64,000 bases of DNA, from NCBI GenBank assembly GCA_016432725.1, contig JACJDG010000003.1, positions 6,788,001 to 6,852,000 on the forward strand, read 5' to 3'. The position numbers and the translations under genes are program-made. Numbering within the stretch: the first letter of the stretch is position 1; the number at the start of each line of letters is the position of its first letter. This DNA is from Streptomyces sp. DHE7-1 (GTDB taxonomy: Bacteria; Actinomycetota; Actinomycetes; Streptomycetales; Streptomycetaceae). Under the pieces are notes generated by a model. It saw nothing but the letters and a program-made list of their open reading frames with translations. It was not told the DNA's origin and searched no databases. Positions 38,112 to 45,781 of the stretch are shown in pieces.

Positions 38112-38546
38112 ATGGCGAGCGATGCGCCGACCGCCCAGGCATCCGACCTCGACTGGCTGCTGAGCGGCCTCGTGCAGCGCGTACCGCACACCTCCAGTGC
38201 GGTGCTCCTGTCCTGCGACGGACTGGTGAGATCCGTGCACGGCCTCGATCCGGACAGCGCCGACCACATGGCGGCCCTGGCCTCCGGCCTGTACTCCCTC
38301 GGCCGCAGCGCGGGCATCCGGTTCGGCGACGGCGGCGACGTCCGGCAGGTCGTCGTCGAACTCGACTCGACGCTGCTGTTCGTCACCACGGCCGGCTCCG
38401 GCACCTGCCTCGCCGTGCTCGCCGGCCGCGAGGCCGACGCAGCCGTACTGGGCTACGAGATGGCGATGCTGGTCAAGAGCGTCCGTCCCTACCTGGTGAC
38501 CGCGCCCCGCCAGCACACCGCCGAACCCACGGCGACGAGGCCTTGA
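38112..38546 (+). CDS. cvnB: Conservon roadblock/LC7 protein CvnB
   Basis: A 144-aa roadblock/LC7-domain protein (DLDWLLSGLVQRVPHTSSAVLLSCDGL; GREADAAVLGYEMAMLV). Roadblock proteins act as GTPase-activating or scaffold partners of MglA/Rab-like GTPases, here CvnD. Its ATG has GGAG 11 nt upstream. It follows cvnA by 95 nt and its stop codon is next to cvnC, consistent with a single conservon transcript. Confidence 0.93.
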   Translation: MASDAPTAQASDLDWLLSGLVQRVPHTSSAVLLSCDGLVRSVHGLDPDSADHMAALASGLYSLGRSAGIRFGDGGDVRQVVVELDSTLLFVTTAGSGTCLAVLAGREADAAVLGYEMAMLVKSVRPYLVTAPRQHTAEPTATRP

Positions 38547-38548
38547 GG

Positions 38549-38919
38549 GTGGCCGCAGCCGGCGACGGGCCCTGGCTCGACGACGCCGCCGGACGGCTGG
38601 TGCGCCCGTTCACGGTCAGCAACGGCCGCACCGAGCCCAGCATCGCCCTCGACCTCATGTCGCAGGTGATGTCCACCGGCGTCACCCCGCTCGGCTACCT
38701 CGGTCCCGAGCACGCCCAGGCGCTCGAGGTGTGCCGCGCGCCCGTCCCGGTGGCCGAGGTCGCCGCGCACCTGAAACTGCCCGCGGTGGTCACCAAGGTG
38801 CTGCTCTCGGACCTCGTCGACTGCGGGGCGCTGACCACCAAGCCCCCGTCTTCCACCACACACCCACTGACCGGTCCCTGCTGGAGGCAGTGCTCGATGG
38901 ACTACGACGACAGCTCTGA
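38549..38919 (+). CDS. cvnC: Conservon DUF742 protein CvnC (one-base deletion near 38847)
   Basis: Corrected length is 123 aa. The DUF742 pattern is clear: RLVRPFTVSNGRTEPS, then a winged-helix-like region (LKLPAVVTKVLLSDLVDCGAL). Read without correction the frame runs on into cvnD, giving a false CvnC-CvnD fusion. Restoring one base in the C5 run at 38843-38847 gives the usual DUF742 end (HHTPTDRSLLEAVLDGLRRQL) and stop at 38919, overlapping cvnD by 23 nt. GTG 38549 is preferred over TTG 38543 because GAGG sits 8 nt upstream. Confidence 0.9.
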
Positions 38920-39496
38920 CCCGTTCCCCACCGCGCTCAAGATCCTCGTGGCGGGCGGGTTCGGGGTCGGCAAGACGACCTTCGTGGGAGCGGTCAGCGA
39001 GATCGCCCCGCTCAGCACCGAGGAGCTGCTCACCACCGTCAGCGCCGCCACCGACAACCTCGACGGCATCGAGAACAAGGTCGAGACGACGGTCGCCATG
39101 GACTTCGGCCGGATCACCCTCGACCCGCGTCATGTGCTCTACCTGTTCGGCACGCCGGGGCAGGAGCGGTTCTGGTTCATGTGGGACGAGCTGTCGGAAG
39201 GGGCGCTCGGCGCGGTCATCCTCGCCGACACCCGGCGCCTGCAGGAGTGCTTCGCGGCGGTCGACTTCTTCGAGGAGCGCGGCCTCGCGTTCATCGTCGC
39301 CGTCAACGAGTTCGACGGCGGCTACCGCTACGACCCGCACGAGGTGCGCGCCGCCCTCGACCTAGATCCCGGTGTCCCGGTCATCCCCTGCGACGCCCGC
39401 ATCTCCAGCTCGGGCGTGCAGACCCTGCTCACCCTCGTACGCCACCTCATCGCCCACGCCCCGGCACCCACGCCGAGCCACGGCGCCCACATGTGA
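38897..39496 (+). CDS. cvnD: Conservon small GTPase CvnD
   Basis: A 199-aa GTPase of the actinobacterial ATP/GTP-binding conservon group. P-loop VAGGFGVGKTTFVGAV, switch II FGTPGQERF, and NEFDG as the N-x-x-D base-recognition motif are all present; TVAMDFGRI is a conserved conservon block. It probably cycles between the membrane complex with CvnA-C and the cytoplasm. The start lies inside the end of cvnC, a typical overlapping arrangement. Confidence 0.94.
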   Translation: MDYDDSSDPFPTALKILVAGGFGVGKTTFVGAVSEIAPLSTEELLTTVSAATDNLDGIENKVETTVAMDFGRITLDPRHVLYLFGTPGQERFWFMWDELSEGALGAVILADTRRLQECFAAVDFFEERGLAFIVAVNEFDGGYRYDPHEVRAALDLDPGVPVIPCDARISSSGVQTLLTLVRHLIAHAPAPTPSHGAHM

Positions 39497-39557
39497 TCCC
39501 GCCACACCGTCCACGGAGCCGCCCCATGAGGTACGTCCACAGCGCCGGAGACCGGTC

Positions 39558-40129
39558 ATGAGCTACGAGCCGCCCCGTCCGGTCCGGGGTCTGCTGCTCA
39601 CCCCGAGGACAAGGAGGCCCCGCCCGTACCTCCAGGCTCCGCGGACTCGGCCTGGGGGAGCGGCCCGAACCCGCCCTCGACGCCTTCGCGGACCACCTCG
39701 CCCGGCTCACCGGCGCGCCGTACGCCATGGTCAACTTCGTCGGCGAGGACCGCCAGTTCTTCGCAGGCCTGCGCGCACCGGCGACGGCGCCCGTGGTCCG
39801 GGAGGACGGCAGCAGGCCCGAGGTCGGCCGCGTGCTGCCGCGCGACCACGGCTTCTGCCCCATGTGGTGGTACGGCGCAAGGCCCTGGTCCTGGAGGACG
39901 TCCGCGACTACCCGCGCTTCGCGGGCAACCCCGTGGTCGACGAGTACGGCATCCGCTCCTACCTCGGCGCGCCGCTCATCGACAGCTCCGGCATGGCGCT
40001 CGGCACCGTGTGCGCCGCCGACGTGGCCCCCGGGCCTGGGGCAGGACCGGGCTGGAGACCATCAAGTCGCTGGCCGCCGAGCTCGCCGCGCACATGGAGG
40101 GATCGGCGCGGCACGGCCTGCCGCTCTGA
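39558..40129 (+). CDS. GAF domain-containing protein (four one-base deletions)
   Basis: Corrected length is 191 aa. The GAF fold is recognised in DHLARLTGAPYAMVNFVGEDRQFFAGL, EDVRDYPRF and IRSYLGAPLIDSSGMALGTVC, seen in three different frames. Breaks lie at about 39604 (C4), 39630, 39861 (C4) and 40032 (C5). Proteins of this form are the usual fifth member of conservons, perhaps a ligand sensor for the CvnA-D complex. ATG 39558 is 61 nt after cvnD, with GGAGA nearby. The gene looks hopelessly broken unless the deletions are recognised as base-call errors. Confidence 0.8.
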
Positions 40130-40329
40130 GCGGATCCCGCCGGGCCCCGGTGCGCTCCGGAGTCCGCGCCCAGCGGGTGTGAAGCAAAGCTGAGGCGGCG
40201 GTTAAGAAAAGCTCGATGGACCCAGGCGCGCGCGTACGGCAGATTGCAGGGTGATTCCACCCCTCTGACCCGGTGCGGGCCTCTTCGGCGTGCCCGCGGG
40301 CCGGGACCTCACCCACAGGAGCCGTAGCG

Positions 40330-41358
40330 TTGAAGGCGCTGGTCAAGGAGAAGGCGGAGCCCGGGCTCTGGCTCACGGACGTCCCGGAGCCCGCCATCGG
40401 TCCCGGCGATGTGCTGATCAAGGTCATGCGGACCGGTATCTGCGGCACCGACCTGCACATCCGGGCCTGGGACGGCTGGGCGCAGCAGGCGATCAGCACG
40501 CCGCTCGTGCTGGGGCACGAGTTCGTCGGGCAGGTCGTGGAGACCGGCCGCGACGTGAGCGACATCCGGGTCGGTGACCGGGTCAGCGGCGAGGGCCACC
40601 TGGTGTGCGGCAAGTGCCGCAACTGCCTCGCCGGGCGGCGCCACCTGTGCCGGGCCACCGTCGGCCTCGGCGTCGGCCGGGACGGCGCATTCGCCGAGTA
40701 CGTCGCGCTGCCGGCGTCGAACGTCTGGGTGCACCGCGTCCCCGTCGACCTCGACGTCGCCGCGATCTTCGACCCGTTCGGCAACGCCGTGCACACCGCG
40801 CTGTCGTTCCCGCTGGTCGGCGAGGACGTCCTGATCACCGGCGCCGGCCCGATCGGCCTGATGGCCGCCGCGGTGGCCCGGCACGCCGGCGCCCGCAACG
40901 TCGTCATCACCGACGTCAGCGAGGAGCGCCTGGAGCTGGCCCGCAAGATCGGCGTGAGTCTCGCTCTGAACGTCGGCGCGACCACCATCGCGGACGGGCA
41001 GCGGGAGCTCGGTCTGCGGGAGGGCTTCGACATCGGTCTGGAGATGTCGGGCCGCCCCGAGGCCATGCGGGACATGATCGCCAACATGACGCACGGCGGC
41101 CGGATCGCCATGCTCGGCCTGCCCGCCGAGGAGTTCCCCGTCGACTGGGCCCGCGTCGTCACCTCGATGATCACCATCAAGGGCATCTACGGCCGCGAGA
41201 TGTTCGAGACCTGGTACGCGATGTCCGTCCTGCTGGAGGGCGGCCTGGACCTCGCCCCCGTGATCACCGGCCGCTACGGCTACCGCGACTTCGAGGCGGC
41301 CTTCGCCGACGCCGCCAGCGGCACCGGCGGCAAGGTCATCCTCGACTGGACCGCGTAG
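40330..41358 (+). CDS. tdh: L-threonine 3-dehydrogenase
   Basis: A 342-aa zinc-dependent medium-chain dehydrogenase that oxidises L-threonine to 2-amino-3-ketobutyrate with NAD. The catalytic zinc residues are in TGICGTDLH and GHEFVG; four structural-zinc cysteines lie in CGKCRNCLAGRRHLC; the nucleotide motif is GAGPIGLMAA. TTG 40330 has AGGAG 8 nt upstream and gives the usual family length. The following gene encodes the lyase/ligase that completes the pathway. Confidence 0.94.
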   Translation: MKALVKEKAEPGLWLTDVPEPAIGPGDVLIKVMRTGICGTDLHIRAWDGWAQQAISTPLVLGHEFVGQVVETGRDVSDIRVGDRVSGEGHLVCGKCRNCLAGRRHLCRATVGLGVGRDGAFAEYVALPASNVWVHRVPVDLDVAAIFDPFGNAVHTALSFPLVGEDVLITGAGPIGLMAAAVARHAGARNVVITDVSEERLELARKIGVSLALNVGATTIADGQRELGLREGFDIGLEMSGRPEAMRDMIANMTHGGRIAMLGLPAEEFPVDWARVVTSMITIKGIYGREMFETWYAMSVLLEGGLDLAPVITGRYGYRDFEAAFADAASGTGGKVILDWTA

Positions 41359-41394
41359 ACCCCCTCTCCCGCAAGCACCTTCAGGAGCTTTCCC

Positions 41395-42588
41395 ATGTTC
41401 GACTCCGTGCGCGACGACCTGCGCGCCACCCTCGACGAGATCCGCGCCGCCGGTCTGCACAAGCCGGAGCGGGTCATCGACACCCCGCAGTCCGCGACCG
41501 TCAACGTCAGCGCCGGCGGCCGCCCCGGCGAGGTCCTGAACTTCTGCGCCAACAACTACCTCGGCCTCGCCGACCACCCCGAGGTCGTCGCCGCCGCCCA
41601 CGAGGCGCTCGACCGCTGGGGCTACGGCATGGCCTCGGTCCGCTTCATCTGCGGCACCCAGGAGGTGCACAAGGAGCTGGAGGCACGCCTCTCGGCCTTC
41701 CTGGGCCAGGAGGACACCATCCTGTACTCCTCCTGCTTCGACGCCAACGGCGGTGTCTTCGAGACCCTGCTCGGCGAGCAGGACGCGGTGATCTCCGACG
41801 CCCTCAACCACGCCTCCATCATCGACGGCATCCGCCTGAGCAAGGCCAAGCGGTTCCGCTACGCCAACCGCGACCTGGCCGACCTGGAGACGCAGCTCAA
41901 GGCCGCCGGCGACGCCCGGCGCAAGCTGATCGTCACCGACGGCGTCTTCTCCATGGACGGCTACCTCGCGCCGCTCGCGGAGATCTGCGACCTCGCCGAC
42001 CGCTACGACGCGATGGTCATGGTCGACGACTCGCACGCCGTAGGCTTCGTCGGCCCCTCCGGCCGCGGCACCCCCGAGCTGCACGGCGTCATGGACCGCG
42101 TGGACATCATCACCGGCACCCTCGGCAAGGCGCTCGGCGGCGCCTCCGGCGGCTACGTCGCCGCCCGCGCCGAGATCGTCGCCCTGCTGCGCCAGCGCTC
42201 GCGCCCGTACCTGTTCTCCAACACCCTCGCCCCGGTGATCGCCGCAGCCTCCCTGAAGGTCCTCGACCTGCTGGAGTCCGCCGACGACCTGCGTGTCCGG
42301 CTCGCCGAGAACACCGCCCTGTTCCGCCGCCGGATGACCGAGGAGGGCTTCGACACCCTCCCCGGCGACCACGCCATCGCGCCCGTCATGATCGGCGACG
42401 CGGCCGAGGCGGCCCGCATGGCCGAACTGCTGCTGGAGCGGGGCGTGTACGTGATCGGCTTCTCCTACCCGGTCGTCCCGCAGGGCCAGGCCCGCATCCG
42501 CGTCCAGCTCTCCGCCGCGCACTCCACCGAGGACGTGGACCGGGCGGTCGACGCGTTCATCGCGGCCCGCGCCGAGCTGGCGGTCTGA
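41395..42588 (+). CDS. kbl: Glycine C-acetyltransferase (2-amino-3-ketobutyrate CoA ligase)
   Basis: A 397-aa PLP-dependent alpha-oxoamine synthase. It cleaves 2-amino-3-ketobutyrate with CoA to glycine and acetyl-CoA. Visible motifs are CANNYLGLADH, GYGMASVRFICGTQ, DDSHAVGFVG and the PLP lysine in TGTLGKALGGASGG. Together with tdh, 36 nt upstream, it forms the threonine-to-glycine pathway. The -35 box of the following lysR-type gene overlaps its stop codon. Confidence 0.95.
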   Translation: MFDSVRDDLRATLDEIRAAGLHKPERVIDTPQSATVNVSAGGRPGEVLNFCANNYLGLADHPEVVAAAHEALDRWGYGMASVRFICGTQEVHKELEARLSAFLGQEDTILYSSCFDANGGVFETLLGEQDAVISDALNHASIIDGIRLSKAKRFRYANRDLADLETQLKAAGDARRKLIVTDGVFSMDGYLAPLAEICDLADRYDAMVMVDDSHAVGFVGPSGRGTPELHGVMDRVDIITGTLGKALGGASGGYVAARAEIVALLRQRSRPYLFSNTLAPVIAAASLKVLDLLESADDLRVRLAENTALFRRRMTEEGFDTLPGDHAIAPVMIGDAAEAARMAELLLERGVYVIGFSYPVVPQGQARIRVQLSAAHSTEDVDRAVDAFIAARAELAV

Positions 42589-42620
42589 CCAGCGCGGACA
42601 TGGGGCGATAATTGACCCCA
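42585..42620 (+). promoter_or_regulatory. Promoter and LysR-type site of the regulator gene
   Basis: CTGACC (42585) and GATAAT (42607) are separated by 16 nt. Seven nt after the -10 box is the ATG, and no ribosome site is present, so the transcript is probably leaderless. The inverted pair TGGGG-N10-CCCCA (42601-42620) surrounds the -10 box, fitting autoregulation by the LysR-type protein. Confidence 0.55.
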
Positions 42621-43531
42621 TGATCGAAGCGCGGCGGCTCCACATCCTCCGTGCGGTGGCCGACCACCGTACGGTGACGGCGGCGGCCGCCGCGCTCTAC
42701 CTCACCCCCTCCGCCGTCTCCCAGCAGCTGACCGCGCTGGAGCAGGAGACCGGCCACCGGCTGGTCGAGCGGGGCGCCAAGGGGGTGCGGCTCACCCCGG
42801 CCGGCGAGATCCTGCTCAGCCACACCAACGCCGTCCTCGCCCAGCTCGAACGGGCGGAGGCCGAGCTGGCCGCCTACGGCTCCGGGGAGGCGGGCACGGT
42901 CACCGTGGCCGCCTTCGCCACCGGCATCGCCGAGGTGGTGGCGCCCGCCGTGGCCCGGCTGGCCTCCTCGGCGCCCGGCATAAGGATCCGGGTCCAGGAC
43001 GCCGAGGGCGACGCCAGCCTGCCGATGGTGCTGGACCGGCAGGTGGACGTCGCGGTCGCCGTGGAGTACCGGGGCGCCCCGGCCGCGGACGACCCCCGGC
43101 TGACCCATGTGGCGCTGTACGCCGAGCCCTTCGACGCCGTCGTTCCCGTCGGCCACCGCCTCGCCGACGCCGAGGAGGTCCCGCTCGCCGAGCTGGCCAA
43201 GGACACCTGGATCGGGCCGTACCCCGGCAATCCCTGCCACGACGTGGTCGTCCTGGCCTGCGAGAGCGCCGGGTTCCAACCCCGGCTGGAGCACTCCTCC
43301 GACGACTTCCGCGCCGTGGTCGCCCTCGCCTCGGCCGACGCCGGCGTGGCCCTCGTACCCCGCTCCGCCCTGCGCGGCATGGACCTCGCGGGTGTCGTGG
43401 TCCGCCCGGTCGACGGGGTGGCCCCCACCCGGCGCGTCTTCGCGGCGGTCCGCCGGGGCGCCGAGGGCCACCCGTTGATCCGCCCGGTGCTCCAAGCCCT
43501 CGGGCGGGCGGCGGGCGTGAGCCTTCCGTAA
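42620..43531 (+). CDS. LysR-family transcriptional regulator
   Basis: A 303-aa regulator. The N-terminal winged helix (LHILRAVADHRTVTAAAAAL, then TPSAVSQQLTALE) and a periplasmic-binding-protein-like effector domain (FDAVVPVGHRLAD; LASADAGVALVPRSAL) are typical. It follows tdh-kbl on the same strand, 31 nt away, with its own promoter, so it may regulate these genes; this is inference. No effector can be predicted. Confidence 0.9.
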   Translation: MIEARRLHILRAVADHRTVTAAAAALYLTPSAVSQQLTALEQETGHRLVERGAKGVRLTPAGEILLSHTNAVLAQLERAEAELAAYGSGEAGTVTVAAFATGIAEVVAPAVARLASSAPGIRIRVQDAEGDASLPMVLDRQVDVAVAVEYRGAPAADDPRLTHVALYAEPFDAVVPVGHRLADAEEVPLAELAKDTWIGPYPGNPCHDVVVLACESAGFQPRLEHSSDDFRAVVALASADAGVALVPRSALRGMDLAGVVVRPVDGVAPTRRVFAAVRRGAEGHPLIRPVLQALGRAAGVSLP

Positions 43532-43540
43532 CACGGCTGT

Positions 43541-43571
43541 CTCATATCAGGGATAGCGTCCCGGATATGAG
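43541..43571. promoter_or_regulatory. Operator spanning the start codon of the XRE/cupin gene
   Basis: Perfect 8-bp arms CTCATATC (43541-43548) and GATATGAG (43564-43571) are separated by 15 nt. The right arm contains the ATG itself (43567). Within the spacer TAGCGT (43554-43559) is a -10-like box exactly 7 nt before the ATG, so the mRNA is probably leaderless and a protein bound here would block both promoter and start. Confidence 0.62.
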
Positions 43572-44139
43572 AACCGATGCCCCCGACCCCGTGGACGCCC
43601 GGATCGGCGCCCGGCTCGCCGAACTCCGTGCCGGGCACGGCTGGAGCCTGGGCGAGCTGGCCGAACGCAGCGGAGTGAGCAGGTCCACCCTGTCCCGGGC
43701 CGAACGCGCCGAGATCAGCGCCACCGCCTCCCTCCTCAACCGGCTCTGCCATGTCTACGGACGCACCATGTCCCAGCTGCTCAGCGAGGTCGAGGCGGAG
43801 CCCGCCCCGCTGGTCCGGGCGGCCGACCAGCAGATCTGGCGGGACTCCGCCGCCGGCTTCGTGCGGCGGTCCGTCTCCCCGCCGCACGCCGGCCTGCGCG
43901 GCGAACTGGTCGAGGGCCGACTCACCCCGGGCGCCGACATCGCGTACGACCGCCCGCCCGTCTCCGGCCTCGAACAGCACCTGTGGGTCCTCGACGGGTC
44001 GCTGGAGGTGACCGTGGCGGACACGAGCAGCGTCCTCGACGCCGGGGACTGCCTGCGGATGCGCGTCTTCGGCCCGACCCGTTTCCGCTGCCCCGGCCCC
44101 GCCGAGGCGCGCTACGTGCTCGCGGTGGTGCGGCCATGA
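43567..44139 (+). CDS. XRE-family regulator with cupin domain
   Basis: A 190-aa protein with HTH at ~12-70 (LAELRAGHGWSLGELAERSGVSRSTLSRAERAE, shown in pieces: SLGELAERSGVS and STLSRAER) and a cupin region at ~100-185. It is the second XRE/cupin regulator in the window and shares the habit of having its start codon inside a palindrome. Its stop codon overlaps the GNAT gene (ATGA), so the regulator and acetyltransferase form a pair often seen in Streptomyces. Confidence 0.86.
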   Translation: MRTDAPDPVDARIGARLAELRAGHGWSLGELAERSGVSRSTLSRAERAEISATASLLNRLCHVYGRTMSQLLSEVEAEPAPLVRAADQQIWRDSAAGFVRRSVSPPHAGLRGELVEGRLTPGADIAYDRPPVSGLEQHLWVLDGSLEVTVADTSSVLDAGDCLRMRVFGPTRFRCPGPAEARYVLAVVRP

Positions 44140-44665
44140 CGGTGCTGCGCTGGAACGATGCCCAAGTGCGGGAAAGGTGTGGGGAGTTGGCCGACCTGCT
44201 GGCGGACACCGTGGAGGGGGAGCCTCGGTGGGCTTCCTCGCGCCGCTCGGACCCGCCGAGGCCGCCCGGTGGTGGCGGGAGCGGGCCGACGCCGTGGCGG
44301 CCGGGCGGCTGGCGGTGTGGGTGGCCGTGGACGGCGCGGACCGGGTGACGGGCACGGTCGGCCTGGCCCTGCCCGACAAGCCCAACAGCCGTCACCGCGC
44401 CGAACTCGTCAAGCTGATGGTGCACCGCTCCGCGCGCGGACAGGGCCTCGGCCGCGGGCTTCTCGCCACCGCCGAGCGGGCGGCCGTCCGTGCCGGCGTC
44501 ACCCTGCTCCACCTCGACACCGAGACCGGCAGCCCCGCCGAGCACCTGTACCGCTCGGCCGGCTGGACCCCGGCCGGCACCATCCCCGACTACGCGGCGA
44601 GCCCGTCCGGCGAACTGCGCCCGACCACCCTCTACTACAAGCGGGTCGGTCCGCCCGCCGGGTGA
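44136..44665 (+). CDS. GNAT-family N-acetyltransferase (one-base deletion near 44220)
   Basis: Corrected length is 176 aa. The acetyl-CoA-binding motif ARGQGLGRGLLATAER (R-x2-G-x-G form) and C-terminal LYRSAGWTPAGTIPDYA are visible after the shift. The frame breaks in the G5 run at 44216-44220, between the N-terminal helix region and the core. It is coupled to the XRE/cupin regulator and may acetylate a small toxic amine or antibiotic, but this is unproven. Confidence 0.82.
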
Positions 44666-44695
44666 CTGTCAGTGGCGGGAGCTAGCGTGCGTGGC

Positions 44696-45055
44696 ATGCC
44701 GGACGCAGAAGACGTACGCCGTATCGCCCTGTCCCTCCCGGACACCACGGAGAAGACCGCCTGGAGCATGCCCACGTTCCGGGTGGCCGGGAAGATGTTC
44801 GCGACCCTCCCCGAGGACGAGACGTCCATCGCCGTGCGCTGCCCGAAGGAGGAGCGCGACGAACTGGTGCTGGCCGAACCGGAGAAGTTCTGGATCGCCG
44901 GCCACGAGGCCCAGTTCGCCTGGGTGCGGGCGCGACTCGCGGCGCTGGACGACGAGGCGGAGCTGCGCGACATCCTCACCGACTCCTGGCGCCAGGCGGC
45001 CCCGCCGCGGCTCCTGGAGAGCTACCCCGAGCTGGGCGCGCCGGGCATCCCCTGA
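44696..45055 (+). CDS. MmcQ/YjbR family protein
   Basis: A 119-aa protein of the MmcQ/YjbR fold, whose N-terminal pattern (VRRIALSLPDTTEKTAW) and FRVAGKMFATL block are distinctive. It is a double-wing DNA-binding-like fold of unknown function. TAGCGT lies 7 nt before the ATG and no ribosome site is visible, so this is another probable leaderless transcript. It stands alone before the tRNA gene. Confidence 0.87.
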   Translation: MPDAEDVRRIALSLPDTTEKTAWSMPTFRVAGKMFATLPEDETSIAVRCPKEERDELVLAEPEKFWIAGHEAQFAWVRARLAALDDEAELRDILTDSWRQAAPPRLLESYPELGAPGIP

Positions 45056-45175
45056 GAACGGCCCCAGAGGGGCGCGCGACCCCAGGTCACCGCCAATGGA
45101 TGCGCGACCACCGACCCGAGTGCGGTATTGTTTCCCTGCGCGTTTCGACCGGGGAAACCCCAGGTCAAACGGCAC

Positions 45176-45248
45176 CGGGACGTGGCGCAGCTTGGTAGCG
45201 CACTTGACTGGGGTCAAGGGGTCGCAGGTTCAAATCCTGTCGTCCCGA
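45176..45248 (+). tRNA. tRNA-Pro (GGG anticodon), anticodon loop one base short
   Basis: Acceptor arms CGGGACG (45176-45182) and CGTCCCG (45241-45247) pair, with discriminator A at 45248; the D stem GCGC/GCGC and T arm CAGG-TTCAAAT-CCTG are intact. The anticodon stem CTTGA/TCAAG closes a loop reading CTGGGG, six bases instead of seven. Restoring one G gives CTGGGGG, the normal proline GGG loop. CCA is not encoded. The loss mirrors the many one-base deletions in protein genes. Confidence 0.93.
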
Positions 45249-45265
45249 CTTTGAGAAGTCGCAGT

Positions 45266-45303
45266 TCAGGGGCCATCGCGGAGAAATCCGAGATGGCCCC
45301 TGA
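45266..45303 (+). terminator. Terminator after tRNA-Pro
   Basis: Twelve-base perfect arms TCAGGGGCCATC and GATGGCCCCTGA enclose a 14-nt loop, itself able to form GGA/TCC. GCCGTTTTCG follows. It lies 18 nt after the tRNA. Confidence 0.88.
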
Positions 45304-45312
45304 GCCGTTTTC

Positions 45313-45336
45313 GTGACGGACGCCGTGACGGACGCC
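45313..45336. repeat. Tandem 12-bp direct repeat beside tRNA-Pro
   Basis: GTGACGGACGCC occurs twice head to tail, followed by a degenerate third copy (ATGACGGCAC). It is in the gene-free stretch 45304-45586 between the tRNA terminator and the mbtH-like gene. No integrase gene or tRNA 3'-end copy is visible, so its meaning is open. The rest of this stretch shows no gene I can support. Confidence 0.5.
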
Positions 45337-45586
45337 ATGACGGCACAGGTGATCCCGGCGAGTCCGGTGACGAGGTCGTCGCAGCGGGTGATGTCGCGCG
45401 TCCCGTACGGGCCGGGACGATCCCGACGAAGCAGTACCCGGCACCGTGATCATGTTCGGTGGAGCGGCCGATCCGCGTCTGCCGTCGGCTTCTTCCGCAG
45501 ATCGTGCCGCCGCGGTCCGCGGCCGCCCCGAAGGGCGACCGCCGTCGCCGATCCCGCCCGCCGGCCCGGTGGGGGAATCGCCCCTC

Positions 45587-45757
45587 TCAGGCCGCTTCCG
45601 TCTCGATGTAGGACAGGCAGGCGTCACGCGAGTCCTCGTCGTGGACGACGTCCCAGCCCCCGGGCACGTCGATGCCCACCGGCCACAGGGAGTACTCGGC
45701 GCGCTCGTTGCGGAGCACGAGGTAGGAACGGTCCTGGTCCTCGAAGGGGTTGGTCAT
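45587..45757 (-). CDS. MbtH-like NRPS accessory protein
   Basis: A 56-aa protein too small for routine gene finding. It has the MbtH pattern: NPFEDQDRSYLVLRNERAEY, then SLWPVGIDVPGGWDVV and a CLSYIE end. MbtH proteins bind adenylation domains and are often required for their folding and activity. It is shorter than usual because the C-terminal W-x-D-x-R-P tail is absent. The second ATG (45757) is chosen as it lies five nt after AGGAG. It probably assists the synthetases at 50782, 61764 and 63497. Confidence 0.88.
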   Translation of the reverse strand: MTNPFEDQDRSYLVLRNERAEYSLWPVGIDVPGGWDVVHDEDSRDACLSYIETEAA

Positions 45758-45781
45758 CATGACTCCTGTCTCGGTCGGGGG

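Noticed and set aside
45214..45627. A minus-strand frame ending in VGTTGFEPATP
   Set aside because: That ending is the reverse translation of the tRNA 3' half, a familiar annotation artefact; the rest is low complexity.
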